Below the pieces are notes generated by a model, which was given only the letters and a program-made list of their open reading frames with translations, did no database searches and was not told where the DNA came from. Below, piece after piece: positions 7,774 through 15,889 of a stretch of 64,000 bases of DNA. The stretch comes from Streptomyces sp. NBC_01428 (GTDB lineage: Bacteria; Actinomycetota; Actinomycetes; Streptomycetales; Streptomycetaceae): NCBI RefSeq assembly GCF_036231965.1, contig NZ_CP109499.1, positions 7,502,001 through 7,566,000 on the forward strand. Direction: 5' to 3'. The position numbers were made by a program, and so were the translations under genes. Numbering within the stretch: position 1 is the first letter of the stretch; every line of letters begins with the position of its first letter.

Positions 7774-7816
7774 ACACTAAGAGGACTAGACCATAGCGTC
7801 AATAGGTATGGACCAA
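7774..7816 (-). promoter_or_regulatory. Chitinase-type promoter upstream of the sigma factor gene
   Basis: Read on the minus strand: TTGGTCCATACC (7816-7805), TTGACG as -35 (7802-7797), TGGTCTAGTCCT (7793-7782), then TAGTGT as -10 (7779-7774). The -35 to -10 spacer is exactly 17 bp. This is the layout of Streptomyces chitinase promoters, in which a pair of 12-bp repeats brackets the -35 box. It is nearly superimposable on the promoter of the chitinase gene in this same window (27586-27627). No chitinase follows it; the next gene leftward is the ECF41 sigma factor. Confidence 0.75.
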
Positions 7817-7991
7817 TACCGTGACTGCGCGCTATGCGTCCAAGGTCCGTCGCCCCGGCGGGCGTTGACCGGAGGCCGACCGGAGAAACGGTCGAGCAGA
7901 AGTCCATGGCGGCCTGCTGTGAGCCACCCCACAGAGGATCGCCCGCATGGTCGCCGAGCGGGCGTGGCACACTGGCCGTGTACCAGAAGCA

Positions 7992-8118
7992 GCGCACTCC
8001 GGGGTCGGTGAAATTCCGAACCGGCGGTTACAGTCCGCGACCCGGTCGCTTCCAGCGGCCGGTTGACCAGGTGAAATTCCTGGACCGACGGTTAAAGTCC
8101 GGATGGGAGGCAGTGCGC
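7992..8118 (+). ncRNA. FMN riboswitch (RFN element)
   Basis: The conserved RFN blocks are all present in order: GGTGAAATTCCGAACCGGCG, then GTTACAGTCCGCGA, then GGTGAAATTCCTGGACCGAC, then GTTAAAGTCCGGATGGGAGG. The closing stem pairs GCGCACT (7992-7998) with AGTGCGC (8112-8118). It stands 158 bp before ribE, the first gene of the riboflavin operon. FMN binding is expected to shut off the operon. In actinobacteria such switches often act on translation. A CGTCC-CGCG-GGACG hairpin at 8159-8172 lies in the expression-platform region. Confidence 0.95.
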
Positions 8119-8275
8119 GGCGGGCGGGCCTTCGTGCGCGCTGCCGTTTGTAGTCGTTCGTCCCGCGGGACGAGTGTCCCTTTCGGCGTCGCTTCCGATG
8201 TGCCGTCGTCCGTTCGTTCTGTCGTCATCGACAGGCCCCGGAGTCCGTGCCCCATGAGGCAGGAGGACCCGGGAA

Positions 8276-8911
8276 GTGTTCACCGGAATCGTCGAAGAGC
8301 TGGGTGAAGTCACCGCCGTCGAGACCCTCGACGACGCCTCGCGTTTCCGTCTGCGTGGCCCCGTCGTCACGCAGGGCGCACAGCACGGGGACTCCATCGC
8401 CGTCAACGGCGTCTGTCTCACCGTCGTCGAGCACGAGGGCGACGAGTTCACCGCCGACGTCATGGCGGAAACCCTCAGCCGTTCCAGCCTCGGCGCCCTC
8501 GCCGTCGGCTCGCGCGTCAACCTCGAACGGCCCATGGCCGTGGGCGACCGCCTCGGCGGCCACATCGTGCAGGGCCACGTGGACGGCACCGGCACCGTTC
8601 TCGAACGCAAGCCGTCCGAGAACTGGGAGATCGTGAAGGTCTCGCTGCCCGCGGACCTCTCGCGCTACGTGGTCGAGAAGGGCTCCATCACGGTCGACGG
8701 CATCAGCCTGACCGTCGTGGACGCGGGCCCGGACTTCTTCACCGTCAGCCTCATCCCCACCACCCTCGACCTGACCACGCTCGGCCACAAGCAGCCCGGC
8801 GACCCGGTCAACCTCGAGGTCGACGTCATCGCCAAGTACGTCGAGCGGCTGCTCGGCGCACGCGGCGAGCAGCCCGCCGGTCTGCCCGGCGTCCAGGGGG
8901 CCGGACAGTGA
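8276..8911 (+). CDS. ribE: Riboflavin synthase, alpha chain
   Basis: This enzyme dismutates two 6,7-dimethyl-8-ribityllumazine molecules to riboflavin and the pyrimidine precursor. The 211-residue length is normal. It contains two tandem lumazine-binding barrels, at residues about 1-95 and 98-200. The conserved N-terminus MFTGIVEELG is essential for trimerisation, and GDRLGGHIVQGHVDGTG opens the second half. The start is GTG at 8276, with a strong AGGAGG at 8261-8266. It is the first gene after the FMN riboswitch and overlaps ribM by 4 bp, which indicates translational coupling. Confidence 0.96.
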   Translation: MFTGIVEELGEVTAVETLDDASRFRLRGPVVTQGAQHGDSIAVNGVCLTVVEHEGDEFTADVMAETLSRSSLGALAVGSRVNLERPMAVGDRLGGHIVQGHVDGTGTVLERKPSENWEIVKVSLPADLSRYVVEKGSITVDGISLTVVDAGPDFFTVSLIPTTLDLTTLGHKQPGDPVNLEVDVIAKYVERLLGARGEQPAGLPGVQGAGQ

Positions 8912-9546
8912 ACTGGCTCAACTCCGAGGCCTTCGTCCTGCTCGACCAGCACATCAAGTGGTCGGACATGATCGGCAACGTGATCGGCCTGCTCGCCCTC
9001 GCGCTCGGCTGGCGCCGCTCCCTGTGGAGCTGGCCCGCCCAGTTCGTCTCCGGCGTCATCCTCTTCGCCGCCTTCGCCACCGCCCACCTCTCCGGCAGCG
9101 CCGGCAAGCAGGTCGTCGTGATGGTCGTCGCGGTGTACGGCTGGTGGCAGTGGAACCGCGGCAAGGAGCGCGACGGATCCGTCGCCGTACGGTTCGCCAC
9201 CTGGCGGGAGCGCGCCGTGATGGCCGCCGCCGCCGGACTCGGCACCGTCGCCGTCGCGGGTCTCTTCACCGCGTACCCGTCGCTGTCCTGGGACCCCTGG
9301 CCCGACGCCTACATCTTCGTCGGCACGATCGTCGCCATGTACGCCCAGGCCCGCGGCATGGTCGAGTTCTGGATCGCCTGGCTGCTCGTCGACCTGGTGG
9401 GCGTCCCGCTGAACTTCGCCAACGGATTCGCCTTCTCCGGTTTCGTCTACGTCCTGTACGGCGCGCTCGTCCTCTGGGGCCTGCGCGACTGGTGGCTGCG
9501 TTCCCGCAAGGCCGGGCAGCCCGTCCTGGAAGGAGCCCCGGCATGA
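8908..9546 (+). CDS. ribM: Riboflavin transporter RibM (PnuC-like)
   Basis: A 212-residue integral membrane protein of the PnuC fold with about seven hydrophobic helices. The PnuC aromatic motif appears as YGWWQWNRG near residue 75. PnuC proteins usually carry nicotinamide riboside, but members lying in riboswitch-controlled riboflavin operons of Corynebacterium and Streptomyces (PnuX/RibM) carry riboflavin and roseoflavin by facilitated diffusion. The operon position makes riboflavin the likely substrate. The GTG start at 8908 overlaps the ribE stop, and the ATGA at its end overlaps the ribAB start, so all three are probably translated together. Confidence 0.88.
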   Translation: MNWLNSEAFVLLDQHIKWSDMIGNVIGLLALALGWRRSLWSWPAQFVSGVILFAAFATAHLSGSAGKQVVVMVVAVYGWWQWNRGKERDGSVAVRFATWRERAVMAAAAGLGTVAVAGLFTAYPSLSWDPWPDAYIFVGTIVAMYAQARGMVEFWIAWLLVDLVGVPLNFANGFAFSGFVYVLYGALVLWGLRDWWLRSRKAGQPVLEGAPA

Positions 9547-10880
9547 CAACGACGCCGGTTTGGTACAGCACCGGGCACGATCAAGACGCCTCGGACTTCG
9601 CGCTCGACCCCGTCGAGCAGGCCGTCGCCGACATCGCCGCGGGCCGCCCCGTCGTGGTCGTCGACGACGAGGACCGGGAGAACGAGGGCGACCTCGTCAT
9701 CGCCGCCGAGAAGGCCACCCCCGAGATCGTCGCCTTCATGATGAGCGAGTGCCGCGGGCTGATCTGCGCCCCCATGGAGGGTGACGAACTCGACCGGCTG
9801 CGGCTGCCGCAGATGGTCGACGACAACACCGAGTCCATGAAGACGGCGTTCACGGTGTCGGTGGACGCCTCCGCCGCGCACGGCGTGACCACCGGGATCT
9901 CCGCGTCCGACCGCGCCGCCACCCTGCGGCTCCTCGCGGACGGTACGTCCGCAGCCGACGACTTCGTGCGCCCCGGCCACATCTTCCCGCTGCGCGCACG
10001 GCCCGGCGGCGTCCTGGCCCGCAACGGCCACACCGAGGCGGCCGTCGACCTGGCCCGGCTCGCCGGACTGCGCCCGGCCGGGGCGATCGTCGAGATCGCC
10101 GGCGAGGACGGCCGGATGCTCCGGCTGCCCGAGCTGATCCCCTTCGCCCGCAAGCACGGCCTGACGATCATCTCCATCGAGGACCTGATCGCCTACCGCC
10201 GTGCCGCCGAGAGCACGCCGTCCGCCGCCCACGGGGCGCCGCTCGCGGCGCCCTCCGTCCGCCGCGAGGCCGAGGTCCACCTGCCCACGGCATTCGGCGA
10301 GTTCACCGCGTACGGCTACCGCTCCACCGCCGACGGCGTCGAGCACGTCGCCCTCGTGCACGGTGAGATCGGCGACGGCGAGGACGTCCTGGTCCGCGTC
10401 CACTCCGAGTGCCTCACCGGCGACGTCTTCCACTCGCAGCGCTGCGACTGCGGCCCCCAGCTCCAGACGTCCATGGAGCGCATCCAGGCCGAGGGCCGCG
10501 GCATCGTCGTCTACCTGCGCGGCCACGAGGGGCGCGGCATCGGACTGCTCTCCAAGCTCCGCGCCTACGAACTCCAGGAGCGCGGCCGGGACACCCTGGA
10601 CGCCAACCTGGAACTGGGCCTGCCCGCCGACGCCCGGGACTACGGGGCGAGCGCGCAGATCCTGGAAAACCTCGGCGTGCGCAGCCTGCGCCTGATGACC
10701 AACAACCCCGACAAGACCGACGCGCTCGTCGGACACGGCCTGCGGGTCTCCGCCCGCGAGCCGATGCCCGTCCAGGCCGGCGAGCACAACCTGCGCTACC
10801 TGCGCACCAAGCGGGACCGGATGGGACACGACCTGCCCTGGCTGGACGCGGCGACCGTGTCCGCCTGCGGGAGCCAGTGA
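9543..10880 (+). CDS. ribAB: Bifunctional DHBP synthase / GTP cyclohydrolase II
   Basis: This fusion catalyses two early steps of riboflavin synthesis: ribulose 5-phosphate to 3,4-dihydroxy-2-butanone 4-phosphate, and GTP ring opening. It is 445 residues long. The N-terminal DHBP synthase domain (about 20-225) shows VVDDEDRENEGDLV and FVRPGHIFPL. A short linker rich in Ala, Pro and Ser follows. The C-terminal cyclohydrolase II domain (about 240-440) has the zinc triad in CLTGDVFHSQRCDCG and the catalytic loop RGHEGRGIGLL. The ATG at 9543 overlaps the ribM stop. Both active sites look intact. Confidence 0.96.
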   Translation: MTTTPVWYSTGHDQDASDFALDPVEQAVADIAAGRPVVVVDDEDRENEGDLVIAAEKATPEIVAFMMSECRGLICAPMEGDELDRLRLPQMVDDNTESMKTAFTVSVDASAAHGVTTGISASDRAATLRLLADGTSAADDFVRPGHIFPLRARPGGVLARNGHTEAAVDLARLAGLRPAGAIVEIAGEDGRMLRLPELIPFARKHGLTIISIEDLIAYRRAAESTPSAAHGAPLAAPSVRREAEVHLPTAFGEFTAYGYRSTADGVEHVALVHGEIGDGEDVLVRVHSECLTGDVFHSQRCDCGPQLQTSMERIQAEGRGIVVYLRGHEGRGIGLLSKLRAYELQERGRDTLDANLELGLPADARDYGASAQILENLGVRSLRLMTNNPDKTDALVGHGLRVSAREPMPVQAGEHNLRYLRTKRDRMGHDLPWLDAATVSACGSQ

Positions 10881-10962
10881 CACCGCCCGACCGGGCACCA
10901 CGGCACCACCGGCAACACACCAGCACTATCGGCAACGCAGCACAGTGGGACTGAGGAGAGAC

Positions 10963-11448
10963 GTGAGCGGCAAGGGTGCACCTGAACTGTCCGTACGCAA
11001 CTGCGGCGACCTGCGGGTCGCGGTCATCGCGGCGCAGTGGCACGACAAGGTGATGGACGGACTCGTCGACGGCGCCCTGCGCGCCCTGCACGAGCTGGGG
11101 ATCGACGAGCCGACCCTGCTGCGGGTCCCCGGCAGCTTCGAGCTGCCGGTCGTCGCCAAGGTCCTCGCGGGCCGCGGCTACGACGCGATCGTCGCGCTCG
11201 GCGTCGTCATCCGCGGCGGAACCCCCCACTTCGAGTACGTGTGCCAGGGCGTCACCCAGGGCCTCACGCAGGTCTCCATCGACACCGGAGTCCCCATCGG
11301 CTTCGGCGTCCTGACCTGCGACACCGAGGAGCAGGCACTGGACCGCGCCGGTCTGGAGGGCTCCAACGAGGACAAGGGGCACGAGGCGGTCACCGCCGCC
11401 GTCGCGACCGCGGCCACCCTGCGCTCAGTATCCGAACCCTGGCGCTGA
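10963..11448 (+). CDS. ribH: 6,7-dimethyl-8-ribityllumazine synthase
   Basis: Condenses the pyrimidine and the four-carbon phosphate to form lumazine, the substrate of RibE. The protein has 161 residues, the usual length. Family motifs are PGSFELPVVAKVLA and GVVIRGGTPHFEYVC, and the NEDKGHEA segment carries the phosphate-binding residues. The GTG at 10963 was preferred to one 18 bases upstream because GAGGAGA sits just before it. It lies 82 bp after ribAB as the last riboflavin gene of the operon, and hisE begins 34 bp later. Confidence 0.96.
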   Translation: MSGKGAPELSVRNCGDLRVAVIAAQWHDKVMDGLVDGALRALHELGIDEPTLLRVPGSFELPVVAKVLAGRGYDAIVALGVVIRGGTPHFEYVCQGVTQGLTQVSIDTGVPIGFGVLTCDTEEQALDRAGLEGSNEDKGHEAVTAAVATAATLRSVSEPWR

Positions 11449-11482
11449 GGTACGGCGGCGACCGCGTAGGCTGAGGACCACC

Positions 11483-11755
11483 ATGTCCAAGAAGACGTTC
11501 GAGGAGCTGTTCACCGAGCTCCAGCAGAAGGCCGCCACCGGCGACCCCGCCACTTCGCGCACCGCCGAGCTGGTCGGCAAGGGCGTCCATGCCATCGGCA
11601 AGAAGGTCGTCGAAGAGGCCGCAGAGGTCTGGATGGCCGCCGAGTACGAGGGCAAGGACGCCGCCGCCGAGGAGATCTCGCAGCTGCTCTACCACGTCCA
11701 GGTGATGATGGTCGCGCGCGGGATCTCCCTCGACGACGTGTACGCGCATCTGTAG
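11483..11755 (+). CDS. hisE: Phosphoribosyl-ATP pyrophosphatase
   Basis: Second step of histidine biosynthesis, hydrolysing phosphoribosyl-ATP to phosphoribosyl-AMP. It is a 90-residue all-helical MazG-type protein. The metal-binding motif is KKVVEEAAEVWMAAEYEGKD near residues 40-60, followed by EEISQLLYHVQVMM. The ATG at 11483 has TGAGGA upstream. In Streptomyces hisE and hisG sit together, away from the main his operon, directly after the riboflavin genes, as here. A TAGGCT -10-like box at 11469-11474 hints at a local promoter, but no convincing -35 was found. Confidence 0.95.
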   Translation: MSKKTFEELFTELQQKAATGDPATSRTAELVGKGVHAIGKKVVEEAAEVWMAAEYEGKDAAAEEISQLLYHVQVMMVARGISLDDVYAHL

Positions 11756-11841
11756 GGGCCGACCCCCGTATCGCCCCGCAGTGCCCGTCCACCCGTCCCG
11801 CCCCCAGCCCCGCACCACCTCACGCAAAGGAAGCCGACCTC

Positions 11842-12699
11842 ATGCTGCGCATCGCCGTCCCCAACAAGGGTTCCCTCTCAGGACCTGCGGCGGACATGCT
11901 GCATGAGGCCGGCTACCAGCAGCGGCGCGAGTCCAAGGAACTGCGGATCGTCGACCCGGTCAACGAGGTCGAGTTCTTCTACCTCCGCCCCCGCGACATC
12001 GCGATCTACGTCTCCTCCGGCCGCCTCGACATCGGCGTCACCGGCCGCGACCTGCTGATCGACTCCGGGGCCAGCGCGGAGGAGATCCTCCCGCTCGGCT
12101 TCGCCCGCTCCACCTTCCGCTTCGCCTCCAAGCCCGGCACCGCGAGCGGCGTCGCCGACCTGAACGGCAAGACGGTCGCCACCTCCTACGAGGGCATCGT
12201 CGCCAAGTACCTCGCCGACAGCGGCATCGACGCCTCCGTCGTGCACCTCGACGGCGCCGTCGAGACGGCCATCGAACTCGGTGTCGCCGAGGTCATCGCG
12301 GATGTCGTCGAGACCGGCACCTCGCTGCGCAACGCGGGCCTGGAGGTGTTCGGCGACCCCATCATGAAGTCCGAGGCCGTCGTCATCCGCCGTGTCGGGG
12401 CCGACCTCACCGAGGACGCCGAGCCCAAGGTCCAGCAGTTCCTGCGCCGGCTCCAGGGCGTCCTCGTCGCACGGACGTACGTGATGATGGACTACGACTG
12501 CCGCGCCGAGCACCTGGAGAAGGCCATCGCCCTCACCCCGGGTCTGGAGTCGCCGACCATCTCCCCGCTGCACAACGAGGGCTGGGTCGCCGTCCGCGCC
12601 ATGGTCCCCTCCAAGGAGGCCCAGCGGATCATGGACGACCTGTACGCCGTCGGCGCGCGGGCCATCCTGACCACGGCCATCCACGCCTGCCGGCTCTGA
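11842..12699 (+). CDS. hisG: ATP phosphoribosyltransferase, long form
   Basis: First and feedback-regulated enzyme of histidine synthesis, joining ATP and PRPP. At 285 residues it is the long HisG_L type, with a C-terminal regulatory domain after about residue 210 that binds histidine. The catalytic part shows MLRIAVPNKGSLSG at the start, IGVTGRDLLIDSG, and the PRPP loop IADVVETGTSLRNAGL. The ATG at 11842 follows AAAGGAAG. It lies 86 bp after hisE and 14 bp before the PH-domain gene, so co-transcription with both is likely. Confidence 0.96.
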   Translation: MLRIAVPNKGSLSGPAADMLHEAGYQQRRESKELRIVDPVNEVEFFYLRPRDIAIYVSSGRLDIGVTGRDLLIDSGASAEEILPLGFARSTFRFASKPGTASGVADLNGKTVATSYEGIVAKYLADSGIDASVVHLDGAVETAIELGVAEVIADVVETGTSLRNAGLEVFGDPIMKSEAVVIRRVGADLTEDAEPKVQQFLRRLQGVLVARTYVMMDYDCRAEHLEKAIALTPGLESPTISPLHNEGWVAVRAMVPSKEAQRIMDDLYAVGARAILTTAIHACRL

Positions 12700-12713
12700 C
12701 GGGACCCCTGGAC

Positions 12714-13181
12714 ATGTCGGACCTTCCCGCCCTTCCGGTCACCTTCCGCCCGGCCCGCACCCGCGCCGTGCTGCTCGGCGCGGGCGCCGCGATCCTGGTG
12801 GTCATCACCACGGTCGCGATGCTCCTGGAGCAGCTCGGACCGGGGGAGCGGCTCAGCTTCATCCTCACCGCCGCCCTGCTCTTCGGCGTCCTGCTGCTGC
12901 TCTCGCGGCCCAAGGTCGTCGCCGACGAGACCGGCGTCACCGTGGTCAACATCGCGGGCCGGCGCCGCCTGGACTGGGCGGAGATCCTGCGGGTCAACCT
13001 GCGCCCCGGCGACCCGTGGGTGTTCCTCGACCTCAGTGACGGCACCAGCCTGCCGGTGCTCGGCATCCAGCCGGGCATCGCCAGACGGCGTGCCATCGAG
13101 GACGCGCGGACCCTGCGTGCCCTCGTCGAAGCCCGCTCCGTCCGTGAACCGGGCGGGCGACGTGACGAACATCAGGGCTGA
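12714..13181 (+). CDS. PH-domain membrane protein (bPH_6 type)
   Basis: A 155-residue protein with two membrane helices near residues 17-38 and 48-62, followed by a bacterial PH-like domain (PKVVADETGVTVVNIAGRRR, then LDWAEILRVNLRPGDPWVFL). Such proteins are common in actinobacteria, including right after hisG in Streptomyces, and are membrane-anchored with no established function. It starts 14 bp after the hisG stop, so it probably shares that transcript. The C-terminal 20 residues are charged and look disordered. Confidence 0.8.
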   Translation: MSDLPALPVTFRPARTRAVLLGAGAAILVVITTVAMLLEQLGPGERLSFILTAALLFGVLLLLSRPKVVADETGVTVVNIAGRRRLDWAEILRVNLRPGDPWVFLDLSDGTSLPVLGIQPGIARRRAIEDARTLRALVEARSVREPGGRRDEHQG

Positions 13182-13231
13182 CTCTCGCCCTTCCACCCTG
13201 CCCTGAGGGCCCATGTCTTGATTAATCTGGT

Positions 13232-13259
13232 GGCGGAGGCGTTTCATCGCGCCTCCGCC
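13232..13259 (+). terminator. Hairpin after the hisG-PH operon
   Basis: GGCGGAGGCG (13232-13241) pairs perfectly with CGCCTCCGCC (13250-13259) around the loop TTTCATCG. It lies 50 bp beyond the PH-domain gene and 119 bp before the next start codon. There is no T-run. A terminator is most likely, but a leader element for the downstream membrane genes is not excluded. Confidence 0.55.
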
Positions 13260-13378
13260 TCCGATGTGGCCCCCGCCCTCAGAGGCTCCCTGCTACCCGA
13301 GGAGTGACTCCCTCCAGCGATGGACGGATCGTCCTGTAGTACCTGCGCCGCCCCCTGTCGACATAGCGAGGCGGCGGC

Positions 13379-14710
13379 ATGACCATCCCCCTGTTGCTCC
13401 TTGGCGCGGCGTTCCTGCTGATTCTCGCCAACGGATTCTTCGTGGCCGCCGAGTTCGGTCTCGTGACCGTCGAGCGCCCCGAGGCCGAGAAGGCCGCGGC
13501 CGACGGCGACAAGCGCGCCGCCACGGTCGTCGAGTCGCTCAAGGAGCTCTCGTTCCAGCTCTCCGGAACACAGCTCGGCATCACCATCACCTCCCTCGTC
13601 GTCGGCATGCTCGCCGAACCGGCGCTCGCCCGGCTGCTGCACGGCCCGTTCACCGCGATCGGCCTGCCCGAAGGGGCGGTGCCCGGCATCGCCGTGGTGG
13701 TCGGCATGCTGCTGGCCTCCGCCGTGCAGATGGTGATCGGTGAACTCGTGCCGAAGAACTGGGCGGTCTCCAAGCCGCTCCAGGTCGCCCGGTTCGTGGC
13801 CGGCCCGCAGCACGTCTTCTCCCGCCTGTTCCGGCCGGTGATCGCCGCGCTCAACACGGTCGCCAACCGGCTCGTCCGGGCCCTCGGTGTCGAACCCGCC
13901 GAGGAACTGGCCTCCGCCCGCACCCCCGGCGAACTCGTCTCCCTGGCTCGTCACTCGGCCCAGGCCGGCGCCCTGGAACAGGACACCGCGGACCTCTTCG
14001 TCCGCACCATGTCCCTCGCCGATCTCACCGCGCAGCACGTCATGACGCCGCGCGTCCGGGTCAGCGCCCTGCAGTCCTCGGCGACCGCCGAGGACGTGGT
14101 CAACCTCACCCGTGCCACCGGCCTCTCCCGCTTCCCGGTCTACCGGGAGCGGATCGACGAGATCGTGGGCATGGTGCACCTCAAGGACGCCCTCGCGATC
14201 CCCTCCCACGACCGGCTGCGCACCCCCGTCGGCCGGATCGCGCAGGCTCCGCTGCTCGTCCCGGAGACGCTGCCCGTGCAGCCGCTCCTGGAGCAGTTGC
14301 GCAGCGAGCAGCCGATCGCCGTGGTCGTCGACGAGTACGGCGGCACCGCCGGGGTGGTCACCCTGGAGGACATCGTCGAGGAACTCGTCGGCGAGGTCCG
14401 TGACGAGCACGACGACGTGCTCGGCGAACCGCCCGAGCTCGCCGCCGCCCCGCCGGAGGACGGCAGGCCCGCCTGGGACGCCGACGGCAGCTGCCGGGTG
14501 GACGTCCTGCAGCGCATAGGCCTGGACGTGCCCGAGGGACCGTACGAGACCGTGGCGGGCCTCGTCGCCGACCTTCTCGGCAGGATCCCGGCACCCGGCG
14601 ACAAGGCCGAACTCCCCGGCTGGCGTCTGTCGGTCCGGCAGGTCGGCCACTACCGCGCCGAACGGGTCCGCCTGGTGCGGACCGCGCTCGCCCCGGAGGC
14701 CGTCCGATGA
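13379..14710 (+). CDS. CNNM/HlyC-CorC family membrane protein
   Basis: A 443-residue protein of the CNNM/CorB family, implicated in magnesium or other divalent-cation efflux and often called hemolysin-related. Residues about 1-190 form the DUF21 membrane domain, containing NGFFVAAEFGLVTVERP and LGITITSLVVGMLAEPAL. Residues about 215-335 are a tandem CBS pair (VMTPRVRVSALQ and VVVDEYGGTAGVVTLEDIVE). Residues about 345-435 are the CorC/HlyC accessory domain. It overlaps the next, paralogous gene by 4 bp, so a heteromer is plausible. Confidence 0.88.
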   Translation: MTIPLLLLGAAFLLILANGFFVAAEFGLVTVERPEAEKAAADGDKRAATVVESLKELSFQLSGTQLGITITSLVVGMLAEPALARLLHGPFTAIGLPEGAVPGIAVVVGMLLASAVQMVIGELVPKNWAVSKPLQVARFVAGPQHVFSRLFRPVIAALNTVANRLVRALGVEPAEELASARTPGELVSLARHSAQAGALEQDTADLFVRTMSLADLTAQHVMTPRVRVSALQSSATAEDVVNLTRATGLSRFPVYRERIDEIVGMVHLKDALAIPSHDRLRTPVGRIAQAPLLVPETLPVQPLLEQLRSEQPIAVVVDEYGGTAGVVTLEDIVEELVGEVRDEHDDVLGEPPELAAAPPEDGRPAWDADGSCRVDVLQRIGLDVPEGPYETVAGLVADLLGRIPAPGDKAELPGWRLSVRQVGHYRAERVRLVRTALAPEAVR

Positions 14711-15810
14711 GCGTGCTCCAACTTCTTCTCGCCGGTCTGCTGGTCCTCGCCAACGGCTTCTTCGTCGGTGCCGAGTTCGCCCTCGTCTCGGTGCGGCGCA
14801 GCCAGATCGAGCCACTGGGCACCACCCGCTCCCGGCAGGTCCTGTACGGCCTGGAGCGGCTTCCGCAGATGATGGCGGCGGCCCAGTTCGGCATCACCGT
14901 CTGTTCGCTGACGCTCGGCGCGGTCGCCGAACCGACGGTCGCCCATCTGCTGGAACCCCTCTTCGAGGCCGTCCACCTGCCCGACGGGGTGATCCACCCC
15001 CTCGGCTACGTGATCGCGCTCGCCCTCGTCGTCTTCTTCCACCTCGTGATCGGCGAGATGGTCCCGAAGAACCTCGCGATGGCGGCGCCGGAGAAGACGG
15101 CTCTGTGGCTCAGCCCCGGTCTCGTCGCCTTCGCCCGCCTGTGCCGGCCGGTCACCCTTGCCCTCGGTGCCTGCGCCCGGCTCATCCTCAAGCTGTTCGG
15201 GGTGGAGCCCCGGGACGAGGTCGAGGCGGTCTTCACCAGCGAGCAGCTCAACCGCCTGGTGGAGGACTCGGGGCAGGCCGGCCTGCTCGACCCCGAGGAG
15301 CAGGAGCGGCTGGAGGACGCGCTGGAACTGGGCTCCCGCCCGGTCACCGACGTCCTGCTCGGCAGCGACTCGCTGATCACCGTGGACCCCTCGGTGACGC
15401 CGGGCCAGGTCGTGGCGCTCACCGCGCGCACGGGCTACTCCCGGTTCCCCGTGGTCGCGGAGAACGGCGCCTTCATGGGCTGCTACCTCCATGTGAAGGA
15501 CGTCCTCGACCTGGAGGAGTCCGAGCGCGCGGTCCCGCAGCAGATGTGGCGCCCGATGACCACGCTGCGGGCCGAACTCCCGCTGGACGACGCCCTCACC
15601 GTGATGCGGCGTGCCGCCACCCACCTCGCCCAGGTCGCCGACGCGGCCGGCAAGGTCCTCGGCCTGGTGGCGCTGGAGGACGTGCTGGAGCTGCTCGTCG
15701 GCGAGGTGCGTGACCCGGCGCACCGCGACGTCACCCCGGTGCGGGTCACGGAGGTCCGCCCGAGTCAGAGTCCGGCCCCGGCCGCTTCGGAGGAGGCGCT
15801 GGCGAGCTGA
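14707..15810 (+). CDS. CNNM-family membrane protein lacking the CorC domain
   Basis: A paralogue of the preceding protein, 367 residues. It keeps the DUF21 membrane domain (NGFFVGAEFALVSVRR, FGITVCSLTLGAVAEPTV) and the CBS pair (VTDVLLGSDSLITVD and VALEDVLELLVGEVRD). It ends soon after the second CBS domain in a Pro/Ser/Ala-rich tail, so it has no CorC/HlyC accessory domain. The ATG overlaps the upstream stop (ATGA), which argues for coupled translation and equal amounts of the two subunits. Cation specificity is unknown. Confidence 0.87.
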   Translation: MSVLQLLLAGLLVLANGFFVGAEFALVSVRRSQIEPLGTTRSRQVLYGLERLPQMMAAAQFGITVCSLTLGAVAEPTVAHLLEPLFEAVHLPDGVIHPLGYVIALALVVFFHLVIGEMVPKNLAMAAPEKTALWLSPGLVAFARLCRPVTLALGACARLILKLFGVEPRDEVEAVFTSEQLNRLVEDSGQAGLLDPEEQERLEDALELGSRPVTDVLLGSDSLITVDPSVTPGQVVALTARTGYSRFPVVAENGAFMGCYLHVKDVLDLEESERAVPQQMWRPMTTLRAELPLDDALTVMRRAATHLAQVADAAGKVLGLVALEDVLELLVGEVRDPAHRDVTPVRVTEVRPSQSPAPAASEEALAS

Positions 15811-15821
15811 CCGTGCGCGTG

Positions 15822-15886
15822 GGCCCCGGTTCTCCACGGGCCGTGCGACCGCTCCGGCGATCGCACGGCCGACGGAGGCCGGGGCC
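15822..15886. terminator. Nested hairpin terminator between convergent genes
   Basis: An outer stem GGCCCCGG (15822-15829) with CCGGGGCC (15879-15886) encloses an inner perfect 10-bp stem GGCCGTGCGA (15839-15848) with TCGCACGGCC (15861-15870). It fills the gap between the convergent CNNM and AAA genes, so it probably ends both transcripts. Confidence 0.7.
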
Positions 15887-15889
15887 TTC

